This document shows positions 1-11,786 of a DNA stretch of 64,000 nucleotides, one piece after another. Numbering within the stretch: the first letter of the stretch is position 1; the number at the start of each line of letters is the position of its first letter. This DNA comes from Physcomitrium patens (taxonomy: Eukaryota; Streptophyta; Bryopsida; Funariales; Funariaceae). Position numbers and translations under genes: made by a program. The notes below the pieces were generated by a model. The model did no database searches, was not told where the DNA came from, and was given only the letters and a program-made list of their open reading frames with translations. The DNA lies in assembly GCF_000002425.4 (NCBI RefSeq), contig NC_037271.1:1817543-1881542 (forward strand). Reading direction: 5' to 3'.

Positions 1-275
1 TCAATTTAAATCTACTATAAATCCTATTTTTTAATTAAAAGATACTAGTTTATTTCTTATGCTTTTTCTAACTACTAATTATATTTATATTTTTTTTATA
101 AGTAATATGTATGGATAGAAGACCAATATAAATATTAAACTTAGTAAATATCTTTCAATACTCAATAATAAGTAAAAAATACTAAACCAACTAAAATAAT
201 TACCTCCAAGATTTATTGAGATTCCAATTTTACAACTAACATTCTAATTTTCTATTTTTTTAAAGAATTTTATAC
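1..275 (-). repeat. Dispersed AT-rich repeat, inverted partner of 23206-23477
   Basis: Read on the minus strand, this stretch lines up along almost its whole length with 23206-23477 on the plus strand, including the shared end gtagatttaaattga. It has no reading frame of note. It may be part of an LTR or another non-coding transposon segment, but neither copy shows clear termini. From about 276 to 360 nothing can be assigned. Confidence 0.6.
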
Positions 276-360
276 TATTTACCATATATTATGATTCTAA
301 GTATTCTAAATACATATTTTTATCTTAAAACAACTAATGAGTCAATTTGATAATTCACAA

Positions 361-2560
361 GATACATCATTTTAAATGATGAACTTATAATGGAACTTAA
401 GAAAGTTTAAACTATTATGGATTGGAAGATCTCAAAAATAATAAGAATTTTCCAATGTTTTTTGAGATTTTCCAAATAGTATCAAATCTTGATCAAGAAC
501 TTCTTTCAAATTGCAGCTCCACTTATATATTTGACTTGTAAAGATAAACTTCAATGGAATCAAGAAGTAAAAGTAACATTTGAAGCTTTGAAGTTAGCCT
601 TTATTTTTGCACCAATCTTGTATTGTGTTGAATTTTCTAAGCCATTTTTTTATAAAAATAGATGTATCAGACTTTGCTTTGAATGTTGTATTATCACAAA
701 TAGAAATAGATGATAAACTTCATCCAATAGCTTTTTATTAAAGAATTTTTTTAGTAGCCAATATCAACTACAAGATTCACAACAAAGAACTTTTTGCCAT
801 TATGGATTTATTTCAAGAATAATACTATTATTTATAATATACTTTTAATTTAATTACTATTTATATCAATTATAGGAATCTTAAATATTTTATATCAATA
901 CATATTTTGAATTGTTGCCAAATCCATTGAAACATGTCTTTATCAAGATTTGATTTTAAGATCACTTATCGATCCAAAAAATAATAAAGTTTGTTAGATG
1001 CCATTTTTAGATATTTTTATCTTATGCCAAAAGAAAAAAATACATCTTTTGATGAACAAAGAATGATTGTCTTGAAGTCATAGCATTTTCATCTTTGAGC
1101 AATAAAATCAACATTGAATGTTGATTTAACCTTTATCAAAAAAATTCAATCAAGTATGTCTTTTGATTCTATTATTTATGATATTAAGAACTCTTCTTCT
1201 AAATCTCATGATGCTTCCAAATTCAAGTTAAAAAATAACCTATTATATTTTGAAAAATACTTATATATTCCAAAATAAAAAGCCCGTTTACATATTCTTC
1301 AAATACATCATGACTTTCTAGCAGCCAAATATTGTGGATATAATAAGACTTTAGAACTTATCTTTAGAAATTTTTAGTAGCTTTAAATGTGGAAGGTAGT
1401 AAAATTCTTTGTTTAATGATGTGATATTTGTTCAATGTCAAAAACTCCTCATCTTTGATCTTATGAATTTCTCCAATCATTATCTAGAATAACCATAGAC
1501 TACTATTTCTATAGATTTTATCATAGAGCTTCTAGTCTCAAATTCTTATGACTCTATATTCATGATAATAGATCGTTTCACCAAGATGGCACATTTTGTA
1601 CCATATATAAAAGCTATCACAGGTAAAGAAACAACCAAATTTTTCCTTGACAACATCTATTTCTATTTGTCATGGATTGCCTAAGGATATTATATTAGAT
1701 AGAAGAATTTAATTTATTTTAAAATTTTGAAGAATACTTTTCATCTTTAAGATTCTAAAAGTTGACATAAAACTATCTTTGACTTTTCATCTTCAAACTG
1801 ATAGATGAATAAAGCATATAAATTAAGTTTTGAAATAATATTTGAGGTGTACCATCAATTACTAATAAGATAATTAGACAATTATTTTGCCATTGGTAGA
1901 GTTTGTTTATAATAACATAATACATTCTTCTATACAACATATATTTGTCTTTGTTAATCATGATTATCTTCCACAACTTGCTGTTTTTGATTTTTCAAAA
2001 GTTGATAATCCTATGGCAAAAGATTTAAAAAATTATTTATCTAAACTACATATTATAATGAAGATATGACTAAAAGAGGCTCAAGAACAATAAAAGAATA
2101 ATAGAGATGCTTATTACAAGGAATAACTTCATTTCCATATTGGTGATAAGGTATGGTTACTTTGTTGTAATATTAAAACTATTTATTCATATGACAAGTT
2201 GGATTATTGTAGATTTGGACCATTTTTTATTTGTGAATAAGTCAATCTAATAGCTTATTGATTACATCTATTAGAGTCTATGAAAATCCATTCTATATTT
2301 TATGTGTCTTTTTTAAAGCCATATAAGAAGGTGAATATCCCAAGAAGAAGTCAAATACTGCCACCTCCTATAGAAGTAGATAGTATTCGAGAATTCAAGG
2401 TAGAAGAAGTCTTAGATTTAAGGTGGCATTGACATAGGTTGGTATAGATATAATATTAGTGAATGTATATGAAAGCTAGCAAAAAATCTTATAAATGTAG
2501 TAGAAAAGGTCAAAGCTTTTCATGAATAACATCCATCAAAACCAAGATGAAGGATAGCAA
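361..2560 (+). pseudogene. Chromovirus pol relic: RT end, RNase H, integrase, chromodomain
   Basis: This is the decayed 3' half of a Ty3/gypsy polyprotein. About 361-720 matches the RT connection and start of RNase H, with the longest open piece at 489-713 (LTCKDKLQWNQE). The integrase core is recognisable near 1500-1820 (FTKMAHFVPY, then the region of DGQTEHVNQ), and the chromodomain remnant lies near 2390-2560. Stops and frameshifts are frequent. Homology is by direct comparison with copies D and A in this window, so the family assignment is firm although no single frame is long. Confidence 0.8.
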
Positions 2561-3116
2561 ATCTTTGCTATAAAAGAAACATAATTTATAAAAGATTACA
2601 TTCTATCTTCTATCTTTCTTTGTAATTTTTATATAATTGTGGCATTAAAGAAATAAATAATCAACAACTAACGGATTTAATTCAAGAGCCATCATTTGTT
2701 GACTTATCAAATAAGACATTGCGATTATTATAACCTTTAAGATAACATGATAGAAATGAAGACCTTCAAGAATGACATATATTTTTTCAAATAAATTGTG
2801 AGATACAATGCATTTGATATCACAACCTAGGAAGAGATTCTTCATGTTTGGTGATTTTATTGGAAATAGAAATAATTCTTGATGATGTTATAAATATTTT
2901 ATTTGAAGGAAGTTATAAAGATTTTAACAATGAATAAATAATAGGATGATATTTTTGATCTAAAATGGGATATTATCGATGGCTAAGAAGACCTATCAAC
3001 TATCTTCAAAGAGAACAAAGTTCAAAGTACGTGGCAAAAATAATTTGCCGTATCTTAGATATTTTTAACATGTGATTATTGCTCCTCGTGGAATTCATTC
3101 TTAAAAAGGGAAATAA

Positions 3117-3654
3117 TGTCATGGATATATATCTATTATAATTATTACTTAGATAATATGAATAGATAGAAATAGATAAAAATAGATTAATTTTATAATA
3201 TCTTTTAGAAAAGCTTCCTTGATGCTGTTTTGACTTTACGTATTTTTGTAATTGATTAGCACATTAAAAACTTAGTCAATAAGCTAACCACATACCACAT
3301 GTATTGGTAGCTTGTAAAATAAGCTAATTATATAGCATCCATATAGAAAATTTACCTTGCAAGTTAAGATACATATCATGCAAAGTCAATACATTTTTGG
3401 AAGTCTTATAAAATATCGCTACATAGATCCTAAGTAGATAGTATACATAGAAGCAAGAACAAAGTCTTCTTCATCCTTCTTAAGTCCTTTCTTGCTTCTA
3501 CTCTAGTTTCAAAAGTCTCTAATATCTTTGTCTTTTGGCAATAGCCATTCTAATTTCTTTTTTAACATACACACTTTTTTATTTTTATTTTGTCATATTT
3601 CTTTGAGAGAGTCTTACTTGTTTATTTGCTTTCATCAAGTTCTTGTCTTTGATA
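3117..3654 (+). repeat. 3' LTR of family A copy F
   Basis: This 538 bp LTR begins TGTCATGGATATAT and ends CTTGTCTTTGATA. The ends match the 559 bp LTRs at 42852-43410 and 49697-50255, whose ideal termini are TGTCA and TGACA. A purine-rich aaaaagggaaa lies just upstream as polypurine tract. It is more diverged than the other copies and its TATA-proximal hairpin is degraded. Confidence 0.85.
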
Positions 3655-3772
3655 TTTTGTCACTATTAATTCAAAATGATGGATGTACAAGGTGATGTCT
3701 TTAATTTTTTTAATCTAGGAGAAAATAAAGTAGTTAAGGTTGTACTTTGCTCTACTTGAAGGCAAAAGTGTT

Positions 3773-4067
3773 TTAAAAAGGTCCATTATAATATGTCTCA
3801 ACTTGAAAAGATGTTGAACAAATGGCTGTGCTATCATGTATATGCAAAACTTTTAATATAGTTAAAAAATATATTAAATAGTAATAACTAGGTATTATCA
3901 AGCAAGTTGTAAATGTTTCTTTGAAATGCTCTATATGAACCAAAGGATCTTTATCTCTTGTATCTTTAAAAATATAAAGATTAGGAGTTATAGAAGCAAT
4001 ATCAAGTATTTTGGAGACACAAATAAGTAGATTCAATGGTTAAATCAAGGAATTAATGAATATCGGT

Positions 4068-4103
<36 letters not shown>

Positions 4104-4378
4104 TCTATGGTGTCTAGTTGTTTCATTGAATCGATACTAATTTGAATAAAATTAATTTTACTACCTACTAATAGGATTAAAGATAAGTTCCTTAAATCTT
4201 CTTTAAAGTCTTTTAGAAAAAAGTTCTCAAATTGTTCTAACAAATTTTTAGGCGTATTGAAGTTGTACTCCCTAATTGAAAGCCTATTATTTAGTAAAGG
4301 CCTAGTAGTTCTTAAGATTTCTAGATTATCTAATGATTGTACTAATATAAATCTATTGGATATAGTAAAATGATTCAT
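3773..4378 (-). pseudogene. Retrotransposon gag relic
   Basis: Two minus-strand open pieces (4378-4040 and 4036-3773) lie end to end. The second contains DKDPLVHIEHFKETF followed by a hydrophobic helix-rich stretch, the pattern of the capsid-like gag domain of plant Ty3/gypsy elements (phrases of the type 'DP..Hi..F'). A 30 nt T run at 4071-4100 interrupts the junction. No matching pol or LTR was found beside it, so the parent family is unknown. It could also be a gag-only relic of the family E type. Confidence 0.45.
4071..4100 (+). repeat. Poly(T) run of 30 nt
   Basis: An uninterrupted homopolymer of 30 T inside the gag relic. On the minus strand it is poly(A). It could be slippage or the tail of a retroposed insertion, but no flanking duplication is obvious. 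Confidence 0.9.
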
Positions 4379-4400
4379 TCAAAGTCTAACATTATTTCTA

Positions 4401-5830
4401 ATCAAATAAAAAAAATAAAAATGAGACTAATAATAATAAATTAATTATATATTTTTTAGAAGATTATACTTATCAAAACATGCATCTAATTTAAAAAACA
4501 TTCTTTTTGATAAGAAAGGAAAACAAAACAAAAATAACTAAGAAGAAGAATATTTACTTGAGTGTTATTTCAAGTAAGGCTTTCTTTCCCTTAGACTATT
4601 ATACAAAATGACTTTGTATAGAGGTGACTCTAATCAATACTAATATGAAGGAATTGTATACCTCCAATGGTAAGGAGTTTATCCCCCATTTTTTTTTTAT
4701 CCTTAATACAAATGCAATTAGAGAATTATCTACATCTTGATTAAAGATAAGATTTTGTAGGAAAAAATATTTCTTTACATACATCAAGCTAATTTGTAAA
4801 AAAAAAATCACCTAGCTACATCACTAGCTACCTTATCACTAGTTAATAAATTATTACAAAAAAATCTATAATGAACCTTTTAATTGATCACAAGCTAAAA
4901 TTTTAAAAGGTAGTATTAAAGGTTGAAGATTCTATTTAATCTATTATATTCATATTCTACAAAAAATACTTAATGAATATTTCTTTTGCTTCATCTTCCT
5001 AGATTCTATCTTCCAATTCTTTGTTCTTTGCTTCTATTTGTATGCGCTAGATTTAAAAAATTGAAATAAATTCAAAAAGAACTAAGATCTTAGTTGATTT
5101 TTGCTCTTCAAGTGCCAATTTTTCTCCTACTTGCTTCTTATTCTTCAATACATAATTTTTATTAATTTAATAAATAAAAAAATTAAAAGATTGTTAAAAA
5201 GAAGATGTACCTTAGAATAGGGCATTTTATTTTATTTTTTTAATTTTTTTTTGTTTTTTTGTTTTTTTTTCTTCTTACTTCTTTTTGTGTGAATTTTTAT
5301 CTTGTTTTATTGGTCAAACAAGTATTTAAATTATTGTTAAAGAATCCTTTTCTATACTATATGTATGAATAAGAAGGATATAGCAGGTAGAGAGAATAAT
5401 CAGATCTCTCTACTACTAGAAAAATGCCACCAATTGAGAATTTATAAGACATAAAAAATAATTGCTTATCGACTCAATTCTTCTTCACCTATAAAAAGAA
5501 GGAATATAAGGAATAGAAGTGGTGATTATATCCCTCAATTACTAAAGATAGACCTTTAATAAGAATTAACAAGAAAAAAGAATAATGAACATCTTGAAGT
5601 AGAATTCCACCATTGATGTTTATAAATCCTTATATAAATCTTTTATCTATTTCATCCTTAAATATTTTTAAGCTCCTTCTTCAATTCCAAATTCTTACAA
5701 AACAACAACCTATAACAAAACCAAAAGGTTGAACTATAATAAGATGAAAAAATTTAAAAAATAAAAAACTATTAAAATTATGGCCTTCCGAGCAAGCGTG
5801 AGACTTATAGAATAAACCTTCCAATAAATG
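4401..5830. other. AT-rich stretch, no gene recognised
   Basis: About 1.4 kb with only short open frames, of which the longest is 70 codons on the minus strand (4599-4811). I see no domain, RNA gene or LTR boundary here. Confidence 0.6.
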
Positions 5831-7967
5831 CACCAAAATATGAGCTAAAATAAACCTTACTAGTTAGAATTTTATTCTAGTTTACAACACTTTAATTATC
5901 TATATAATTTTATCTATGATCTCTATTGATTAAATCCTAACCAACTCACTTTTTAAATTATCTAAATTAATCCTTTAATAAATAAAAACCATCACTATAA
6001 TTGTACTTGCCATACAAAATCATTCAAATAATTCAAGTATCATTAATTTATTTATTTTTGTATTTTTTATTTTAATAATTTTTTAAATTTAAATTCATCT
6101 ATAAAAAATACAAAAAGAACCAAAAGTTCCAATAGCACGAACTCTCTTGAACCGTTGATTCTAACAACACTGTTGCCAATACACCGAAACACAAATTTTT
6201 CAATCGCAAGAACAACTAGAAGTGAAAGAAAAAAACCAAGACCTTGACTACTGCCATGGAATAATAATCCACACCAGCCACAATACCACCACAAAAGTAT
6301 TCTTGGTGAGGGAGCACACCCCAAAAAGCTCGGAGTTTTCCAACCAGCACACAAAAAAATATAAAGAAAGAGGGAGAATGAGACAGGAACTCTAAACTAC
6401 ATTAGATCCCAGCAGCTCCTTCCAAGAAATCCGGCCGGCATCCATTCAGACAGGTAACATTTTTCTTTTTCTTTTTCTTCTACTAGTTTCTTTCATTTTA
6501 TCAATTTTTTTTCAATTTAATTGTGTTAATTTTGTTTTACTTGTTAAAAGCTACAAATATTTTTTTTCTTTTTCTTTTTGGATTGTTTTGAATCAAATAT
6601 TTTTCTTTAACTCTCTATCCTAACAAAAAAATCAATGACAACACAAACTACCATTATTAAACTATAATCTAATATTAGAAAAAAATTTCATCTTTGAAAT
6701 CCATCTCAAGAATTCTACCATAGATTATATTTTTGCACTAGTATTTTTATTTTTTAAAAATTCATCTAAGAATTCCTCTACTAACTCACTAACTTTGTAA
6801 TTTTAAGCACAATAAGTACATTTTTTGTACTAAATATACATATAAATCCATTCAGTGACTCACACATTTACTTTTTTCACAAACAACTTCACAACTTGGA
6901 ATGAAAATATTTTCAATCAATGTATACAAACTTAAGACAAACATGAACAACTATAAAATGATTTTTCATGAAGATGTAAAGTGTGCCCACTGTTAATGGT
7001 TGTACTGATTCAATCTAAGTTTGAACCAATCTGGTAACCTTAAAGTGCATGCTGTGTGGTTGAATCAAAGAGATGTTACAATATGTGAGGATATTTATTT
7101 GAGTTCACAACAACATATAATCTCTCTGTAATTGACACATTCACTTCTTCAGGTGAATCGTTGCTTGTTTCCATGATAAGTTCAGAATACACTTTTTGTC
7201 GCCTCTTGGAAGGTCTGGCGAGTTGCGCACGATGAAGTGTGCGTAACAAGTAACAATGAGGAAGCTTACACTACCACGATCACTGGTAAAACAAAATAGG
7301 ACGTAAAATACATGTGGACGAATGGTGAAGAACAACGTGCATACAATACAAAGGCGTTTATTTCGATAATGCAACAATTTCCGCTCCAATCTACCGTATT
7401 TGTGCGAGCAAATTATGTAGCCTGGTTGTATCGTCCCGACTCGAGCAACGACATTGAGTAAACATATTGCGAAGCCAACATTGAAGCAATAAAAATAAAA
7501 GAATACTATTTGGAATGTCGTAGTGTCGATTTGGAGATAGAAAACTCTCCGCCATTATTCATCTAGGATTTGAGGGATGTCCACTAGCTGATCGATGGTC
7601 ATAGGATCTCCCAAGCCTCCATCGATATCCCACTCGTAAGAAAAGGCTGTAGACAATAAATGCACAATCTTCTTCATGGTGATAGTGTAAATCGATCCAA
7701 TCGAGCAATTGAACGGGAGAAACGGAGAGGTGCTAAGGCAAGAGAAAGTTGCCTTCGAAAAATACTTATGCAGACTTGAAACAAGACAGTACGAGATTAA
7801 GGAGTTTAAATGGAGAGTTGGAGACTGCAGAGAAACCTGTACTTAAAGAGCGACGGATCGCAGGATTGCTTTTTATGTCGTATTCTGCATGCGCAAGTTG
7901 TGTACATATAACTCAAGCATCCGCTACATCAGCTCAAGAGCTGTATCCATAGTCGGATAGTGAGAAC
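5831..7967 (+). repeat. Repeat K, copy 1 (left end plus internal part)
   Basis: The block 5831-5890 (core gagctaaaataaacc, then agttagaa and attctagtt) is nearly the same as the left end of K2 at 43781-43840. A second shared block lies at 6781-6830 and 46516-46565 (ctaactcact, then taagcaccataagtacatt). The two copies hold different material between these blocks and different GC-richer material beyond. No reverse transcriptase or transposase was recognised. The right end of this copy is not seen; copia H is inserted at 7968. Confidence 0.5.
7141..7967. other. GC-richer unidentified segment with short open frames
   Basis: Base composition rises sharply compared with the flanks, and CpG dinucleotides are frequent, so this looks like relatively recent genic DNA. 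On the minus strand an open frame of about 47 codons ends at TAA 7555-7557 and contains YEWDIDGGLGDPMTIDQL, which looks protein-like but which I cannot identify. On the plus strand a frame at 7749-7952 (67 codons, TTG at its first position, stop before the copia LTR) contains RLRSLNGELE and ends in a mildly hydrophobic Ala/Ser-rich stretch, like a plastid-targeting or lumen-targeting region. Both may be exon fragments of lost host genes. No function is claimed. Confidence 0.35.
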
Positions 7968-8452
7968 TATTGAGAAAAGAACACTATAAGCATAATACAA
8001 GTAAGTAGAAATCAGCAAGGTTGCACATAAGAGAAGTGTGGAATGAGATGGTTCTCTCTTCCAACTCTCGTTACTTATAGGTGGTGGTTATTGTCCTAAA
8101 AGGACTTCTTCCACCTTTTGACTTTTACACATATGCTCCTTGGATCCTTTGGCTCATACCACGAGGGTATCTAAAGATCCTAGGATCCTATGGCATCTTA
8201 CATACCACGAGGGTATCCTATGCTATATACTAATTACTCTTACCTAGTTCTTTGGATATTTCCTAGGACACACTTTATCCTCTTGACTTTGACTCTTTGT
8301 CCTTGACTGTATCCTATATCCATAGGATGCTTTTTCTATATGCCAAGAGTCAAGCCTTTGACCATTAGCAACTTACCTAAGGTAATATCCTTTATGAGGT
8401 AACTTATTCTATTTTAACTATTATCTATTCATCTTTATCTTTTACCTCAACA
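7968..8452 (-). repeat. 3' LTR of copia H
   Basis: 485 bp, same length as its partner at 13908-14392. On the plus strand it starts TATTGAG and ends CTCAACA. The polypurine tract lies immediately to its right, which fixes this as the 3' LTR of a minus-strand element. Confidence 0.95.
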
Positions 8453-8462
8453 CTCCCACTTT
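8453..8462 (-). other. Polypurine tract of copia H
   Basis: AAAGTGGGAG on the minus strand directly beside the 3' LTR. This is the expected primer site for plus-strand DNA synthesis and a usual copia form. Confidence 0.85.
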
Positions 8463-8463
8463 G

Positions 8464-9783
8464 CTAATTGTCAAAGCCCTTCAAACCTAATGCCTTTGTT
8501 AACATATGATGTCTATCTTTGACCAATGCCTTTGTTAACAAATCAGCAAGCATATATTCTGTTGTACAATACTTCAAGTCAATCACTCCTATTTCAATCT
8601 TCTCTCTTATAAAGTGATGTTGAATGTCAATGTGCTTGGTTCTTGAATAATGCTTTGGATTCTTTGCAAAAGCAAGGCATCCTTGATTGTCACAATTCAA
8701 TGGAGTTGCTTCCAATTGCACAAGTCTAATGTCCTCCAAAACTTGCCTTAACCATGTTGCTTCCATTGCACCCTGGCTTGCTGCCATGTACTCCGCCTCC
8801 ATTGTGGACCTTGCAATTGTGGGTTGCTTCTTGCAATTCCATGAAATTACTCCCACTCCAATAAAGAATACATAGCCCGTTGTTGACCGCCTATCATTTG
8901 CATCTCCAGCCCAATCTGCATCACAATAACCATGCAAAGCAATACTTTCACCTCCAAGGCACAATTTGAAGTCCAAAGTATCTTTCAAGTACCTCATGAT
9001 CCTCTTGATGGTTGCCCAATGAATTGGTCCTACTTTTGACATGTATTGACTAACGACACTCACCGCATAAGTAAGATCCACCCTTGTGCCAACCATTGCA
9101 TACATGAGTGACCCAACTGCTGCCTTGTATGGAACACCTTGTATTTGGCCTTCAACTTGTGTAAATTCTTCATCCGTGAGCTTCATCAACTTCAAATTGG
9201 ACTCCAAAGGTGTTCCAATAGGCTTGCAATCCTCCATGTTGAATCGTTTCAACACTCCTTCAATGTACTTCCTTTGGCTCATTGTGATGGTCTTGTTAGC
9301 ACGATCTTTTACAAATTCTACTCCTAAACAATAGTAAAGCTCTTCCAAATCACTCATCTCATATTTCTTTTCTAACTTTGCCTTCAACCAATCCATCATC
9401 TTTAAAGTATTGGTTAAGATGATTAAATCATCTACATAAAGGATAACAATCATCAAGAACTCTTTTGATTGTATTACATACACAGAATGGTCAGCTTCAA
9501 TTCTTTGGAATCCCTCATTAACAAAGAATGTGTCAATTCTTTGATACCATGCCCTTGGAGATTGCTTGAGTCCATATAAGGATTTCTTCAACTTACAAAC
9601 AAGATGTTGCTTGCCTTCTTCAGCAAATCCTTGAGGTTGATCCATGTAGATGTCTTCTTCCAACTCTCCATTCAATAAAGCCGTCTTCACATCCATTTGA
9701 TGCATCTCCAAGTCCATAGCTGCCCCAATTGCCACAATGGTTCTAATGGTGGTGAACAGGGGGTGGATGTCGTGTTGTAACAT
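8464..9783 (-). CDS. Copia H reverse transcriptase and RNase H (3' part of pol)
   Basis: An uninterrupted 439-codon frame; the copia-derived part runs from about 9757 down to 8464. In order it shows the RT block with MDVKTALLNGELEE (catalytic Asp), LKKSLYGLKQSPRAW, the YVDD catalytic motif in ILYVDDLIIL, then RNase H motifs CDADWAGD, STMEAEYMA, CDNQGC and RTKHIDIQHHF. These give RNA-templated DNA synthesis and RNA strand removal in the virus-like particle. The first dozen residues come from the inserted LTR side and are not copia. Upstream residues of the RT continue at 11056. The catalytic residues look intact, so this piece decayed late. Confidence 0.92.
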   Translation of the reverse strand: MLQHDIHPLFTTIRTIVAIGAAMDLEMHQMDVKTALLNGELEEDIYMDQPQGFAEEGKQHLVCKLKKSLYGLKQSPRAWYQRIDTFFVNEGFQRIEADHSVYVIQSKEFLMIVILYVDDLIILTNTLKMMDWLKAKLEKKYEMSDLEELYYCLGVEFVKDRANKTITMSQRKYIEGVLKRFNMEDCKPIGTPLESNLKLMKLTDEEFTQVEGQIQGVPYKAAVGSLMYAMVGTRVDLTYAVSVVSQYMSKVGPIHWATIKRIMRYLKDTLDFKLCLGGESIALHGYCDADWAGDANDRRSTTGYVFFIGVGVISWNCKKQPTIARSTMEAEYMAASQGAMEATWLRQVLEDIRLVQLEATPLNCDNQGCLAFAKNPKHYSRTKHIDIQHHFIREKIEIGVIDLKYCTTEYMLADLLTKALVKDRHHMLTKALGLKGFDN

Positions 9784-11055
9784 GAGTATACAGTGAAAAT
9801 AAAAAAAAAGAAGGAAAATTTTATTAATATTCAGTTACCTCGAATATTGGGAGCATCGACCAACTCCAGCGCAAATACTGAGTGGTTAGGTTCAGTCACC
9901 CCGTTACAGTCAGCTGAGGCATACTGAAATGCTCCATTCGATTCTAATAACGGGAGTTAGCAGGATGAGAAGGACCAATTCACACGACGGGTTTGAAGAG
10001 CCAATTGGATCCAATTTCGAGAATCCAATCCGGGTCCTCTTACCCAATATGAGACCTGTATTGGTGAGGCAACCCAATGCAGTCTAGTTACGGAAAAATC
10101 CAGGTCTTACTATGGGCCTCAGCCAGTCTGACGCGAAGACCAATTTGACCCAATTACGCGAGCATCCAGGTTACTACGGGCATCTTACCCAATATGGGAC
10201 CTGAATTGGTCGGGCGATTGAATGTGGTCCCGATTACGGGGTTTCGATTCTGTTTCGGGCTGTCCTGTTCTCTGTGCCATTTCAGGGAATGTTGTTTACG
10301 GTAAATGGATCTCTTAAAGGTAAAAACGGAGGAGAAAGCTCTGACGGCAGGAGCCAATTTCGGATCTAAGATGGAAGATTGAAGAAATTCAGAGGATAAG
10401 GTTAGGGGAATCGGGGGGGGAGCAAGTTTTCAAGTTTTTTGCAAGGTTACTAGTTCGGTTTTTTCATTGGAGGATTTGAAAGATCAAGGGAATTAGAGAG
10501 AGGAGCTTCATGCTTCGGGTCGGGGAAGGAAAGACCAAAAATTGGGATTTTTCTTCTTCGTAGAGTTTTGGAAAGACTGAGGCAATCGCTGCTGAAGTCA
10601 GTGTTGTAATGGTGAATCGGGATTTTTAATGAAGTGGGTTTGAATACTCTTGACTGTTTTGTAAAATCGAGTTACGTCTATAATTGAAGGATTAAAAAGG
10701 TGTCTATAGGATTGAGTATGCGGAGTGAATGAAATTTATTGGGTTAATCTAACAAGACAGTCAGTGGATACAAGATCGTAAGTATAAAGGGATATTGAAG
10801 ATTAACAGTTTGGGTTGTTCGGGGTTCTCTGTAACGTCCAGAGACCTACCGGCTGGGGCAAAAAAAAAAAAAAAAAAAAAAGACTTCGACAAGCAGTCGA
10901 AGAGCATCCGTATAGATTTACGGTACATTGTTGCAGTCGTTTATATTCCAGCAGTCAAAAACTGATAGACTGCTTGACTATCGGTGAATCTCCATACTAC
11001 CTTCTACAGCCAGACGCCCAGCGCGTTCTCGAGCAGGAAAGCACGTAATACGATA
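9768..11055 (+). repeat. Single LTR of family C inserted in copia H
   Basis: 1288 bp, starting TGTCGTGTTGTAACATGAG and ending GTAATACGATA, matching the LTRs of element C at 33427-34762 and 40747-42023. It lies in opposite orientation to the host copia. About 8-11 nt of polypurine tract (ggggtgga) remain just left of it, so it is probably a 3' LTR left by a deletion, not a simple LTR-LTR recombination product. The right flank begins acgg; no clean left duplication is seen. A run of about 22 A near 10861-10881 replaces the gcaaaaagg of the other copies. Confidence 0.9.
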
Positions 11056-11784
11056 ACGGGAGCAAATGTCTCATTGAAATCAACACCAGCAACTTGTGAG
11101 TATCCTTTGGCAACTAGCCTTGCCTTATATCTCACAATATCATCCATTGCATCCCTCTTGGTTCTAAACACCCACTTACAACCAATTGAAGATTGATTTG
11201 GGAGAAGTTGAGTCAATTCCCATGTTCCATTGCTCATGAGAGATTTGTACTCTTCTTCCATAGCCTCCTCCCACTTCAACGCATTCGTAGACTTCATAGC
11301 ATCACATATATTCAATGGATCAGCAAGGAGTGCAACATTGGCATGTTCTTCACTTACTTGAGGAAAGATATGGTCCTTCCACCATTCACCACGTTGTTTT
11401 CTTTCTCTTGTAGGATATCTCCTATCATTTGAAGAAGATTCACCTTGATGCTCTCCAACCTTCTTTTCTTTTGAACCTTGTCTCTTCTCACTCAAAGGTT
11501 GGTATTCCTCATCATCATCATCATCTTCAATTTCTTCATTGTTTGTCATCCTAATTGTATACGCTTTCTTCTTCTTCTTCTTCATCTTCTTTGGTTCTTC
11601 ATGTTGATTCAAATCTCCACTATCTTCATTGTCTTCATCTTCTTCTTCTTCTTTCGTTGCTGAAATTGAAGATGTATCCACAAACACATCATTACTCCCA
11701 CTTGGACACATCTCCAAGTGCTCACAAGTTTTTTTATGCTCCATAAATTCAACATCATGACTTTTGATGATCTTCTTGGTATCC
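11056..11784 (-). pseudogene. Copia H integrase C-terminus, acidic linker and RT N-terminus
   Basis: This frame continues integrase after a stop at 11785-11787. It carries a low-complexity acidic/lysine linker between integrase and RT (EEEEDEDNED, then repeated K), the RYPTRERK box typical of copia just before RT, and the RT fingers with WVFRTKRD, ARLVAKGYSQ and FNETFAPV. It ends where the family C LTR cuts the gene; the rest of the RT resumes at about 9757. Confidence 0.88.
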
Positions 11785-11786
11785 AA

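Larger units (their letters stand above)
361..3654 (+). mobile_element. Family A chromovirus (Ty3/gypsy), copy F, 5'-truncated
   Basis: The element starts abruptly in the middle of reverse transcriptase and runs through RNase H, integrase, a chromodomain remnant, a non-coding tail and one 3' LTR. It is collinear with the better copies at 30690-43410 and 60369-64000 but much more diverged, with many stops and small indels. The 5' LTR, gag, protease and the first part of reverse transcriptase are missing. The element is dead. Confidence 0.85.

Noticed and set aside
11478-11746. Plus-strand Leu/Ser/Phe-rich frames at 11478-11746
   Set aside because: They are the complement of the acidic, lysine-rich copia linker on the minus strand.
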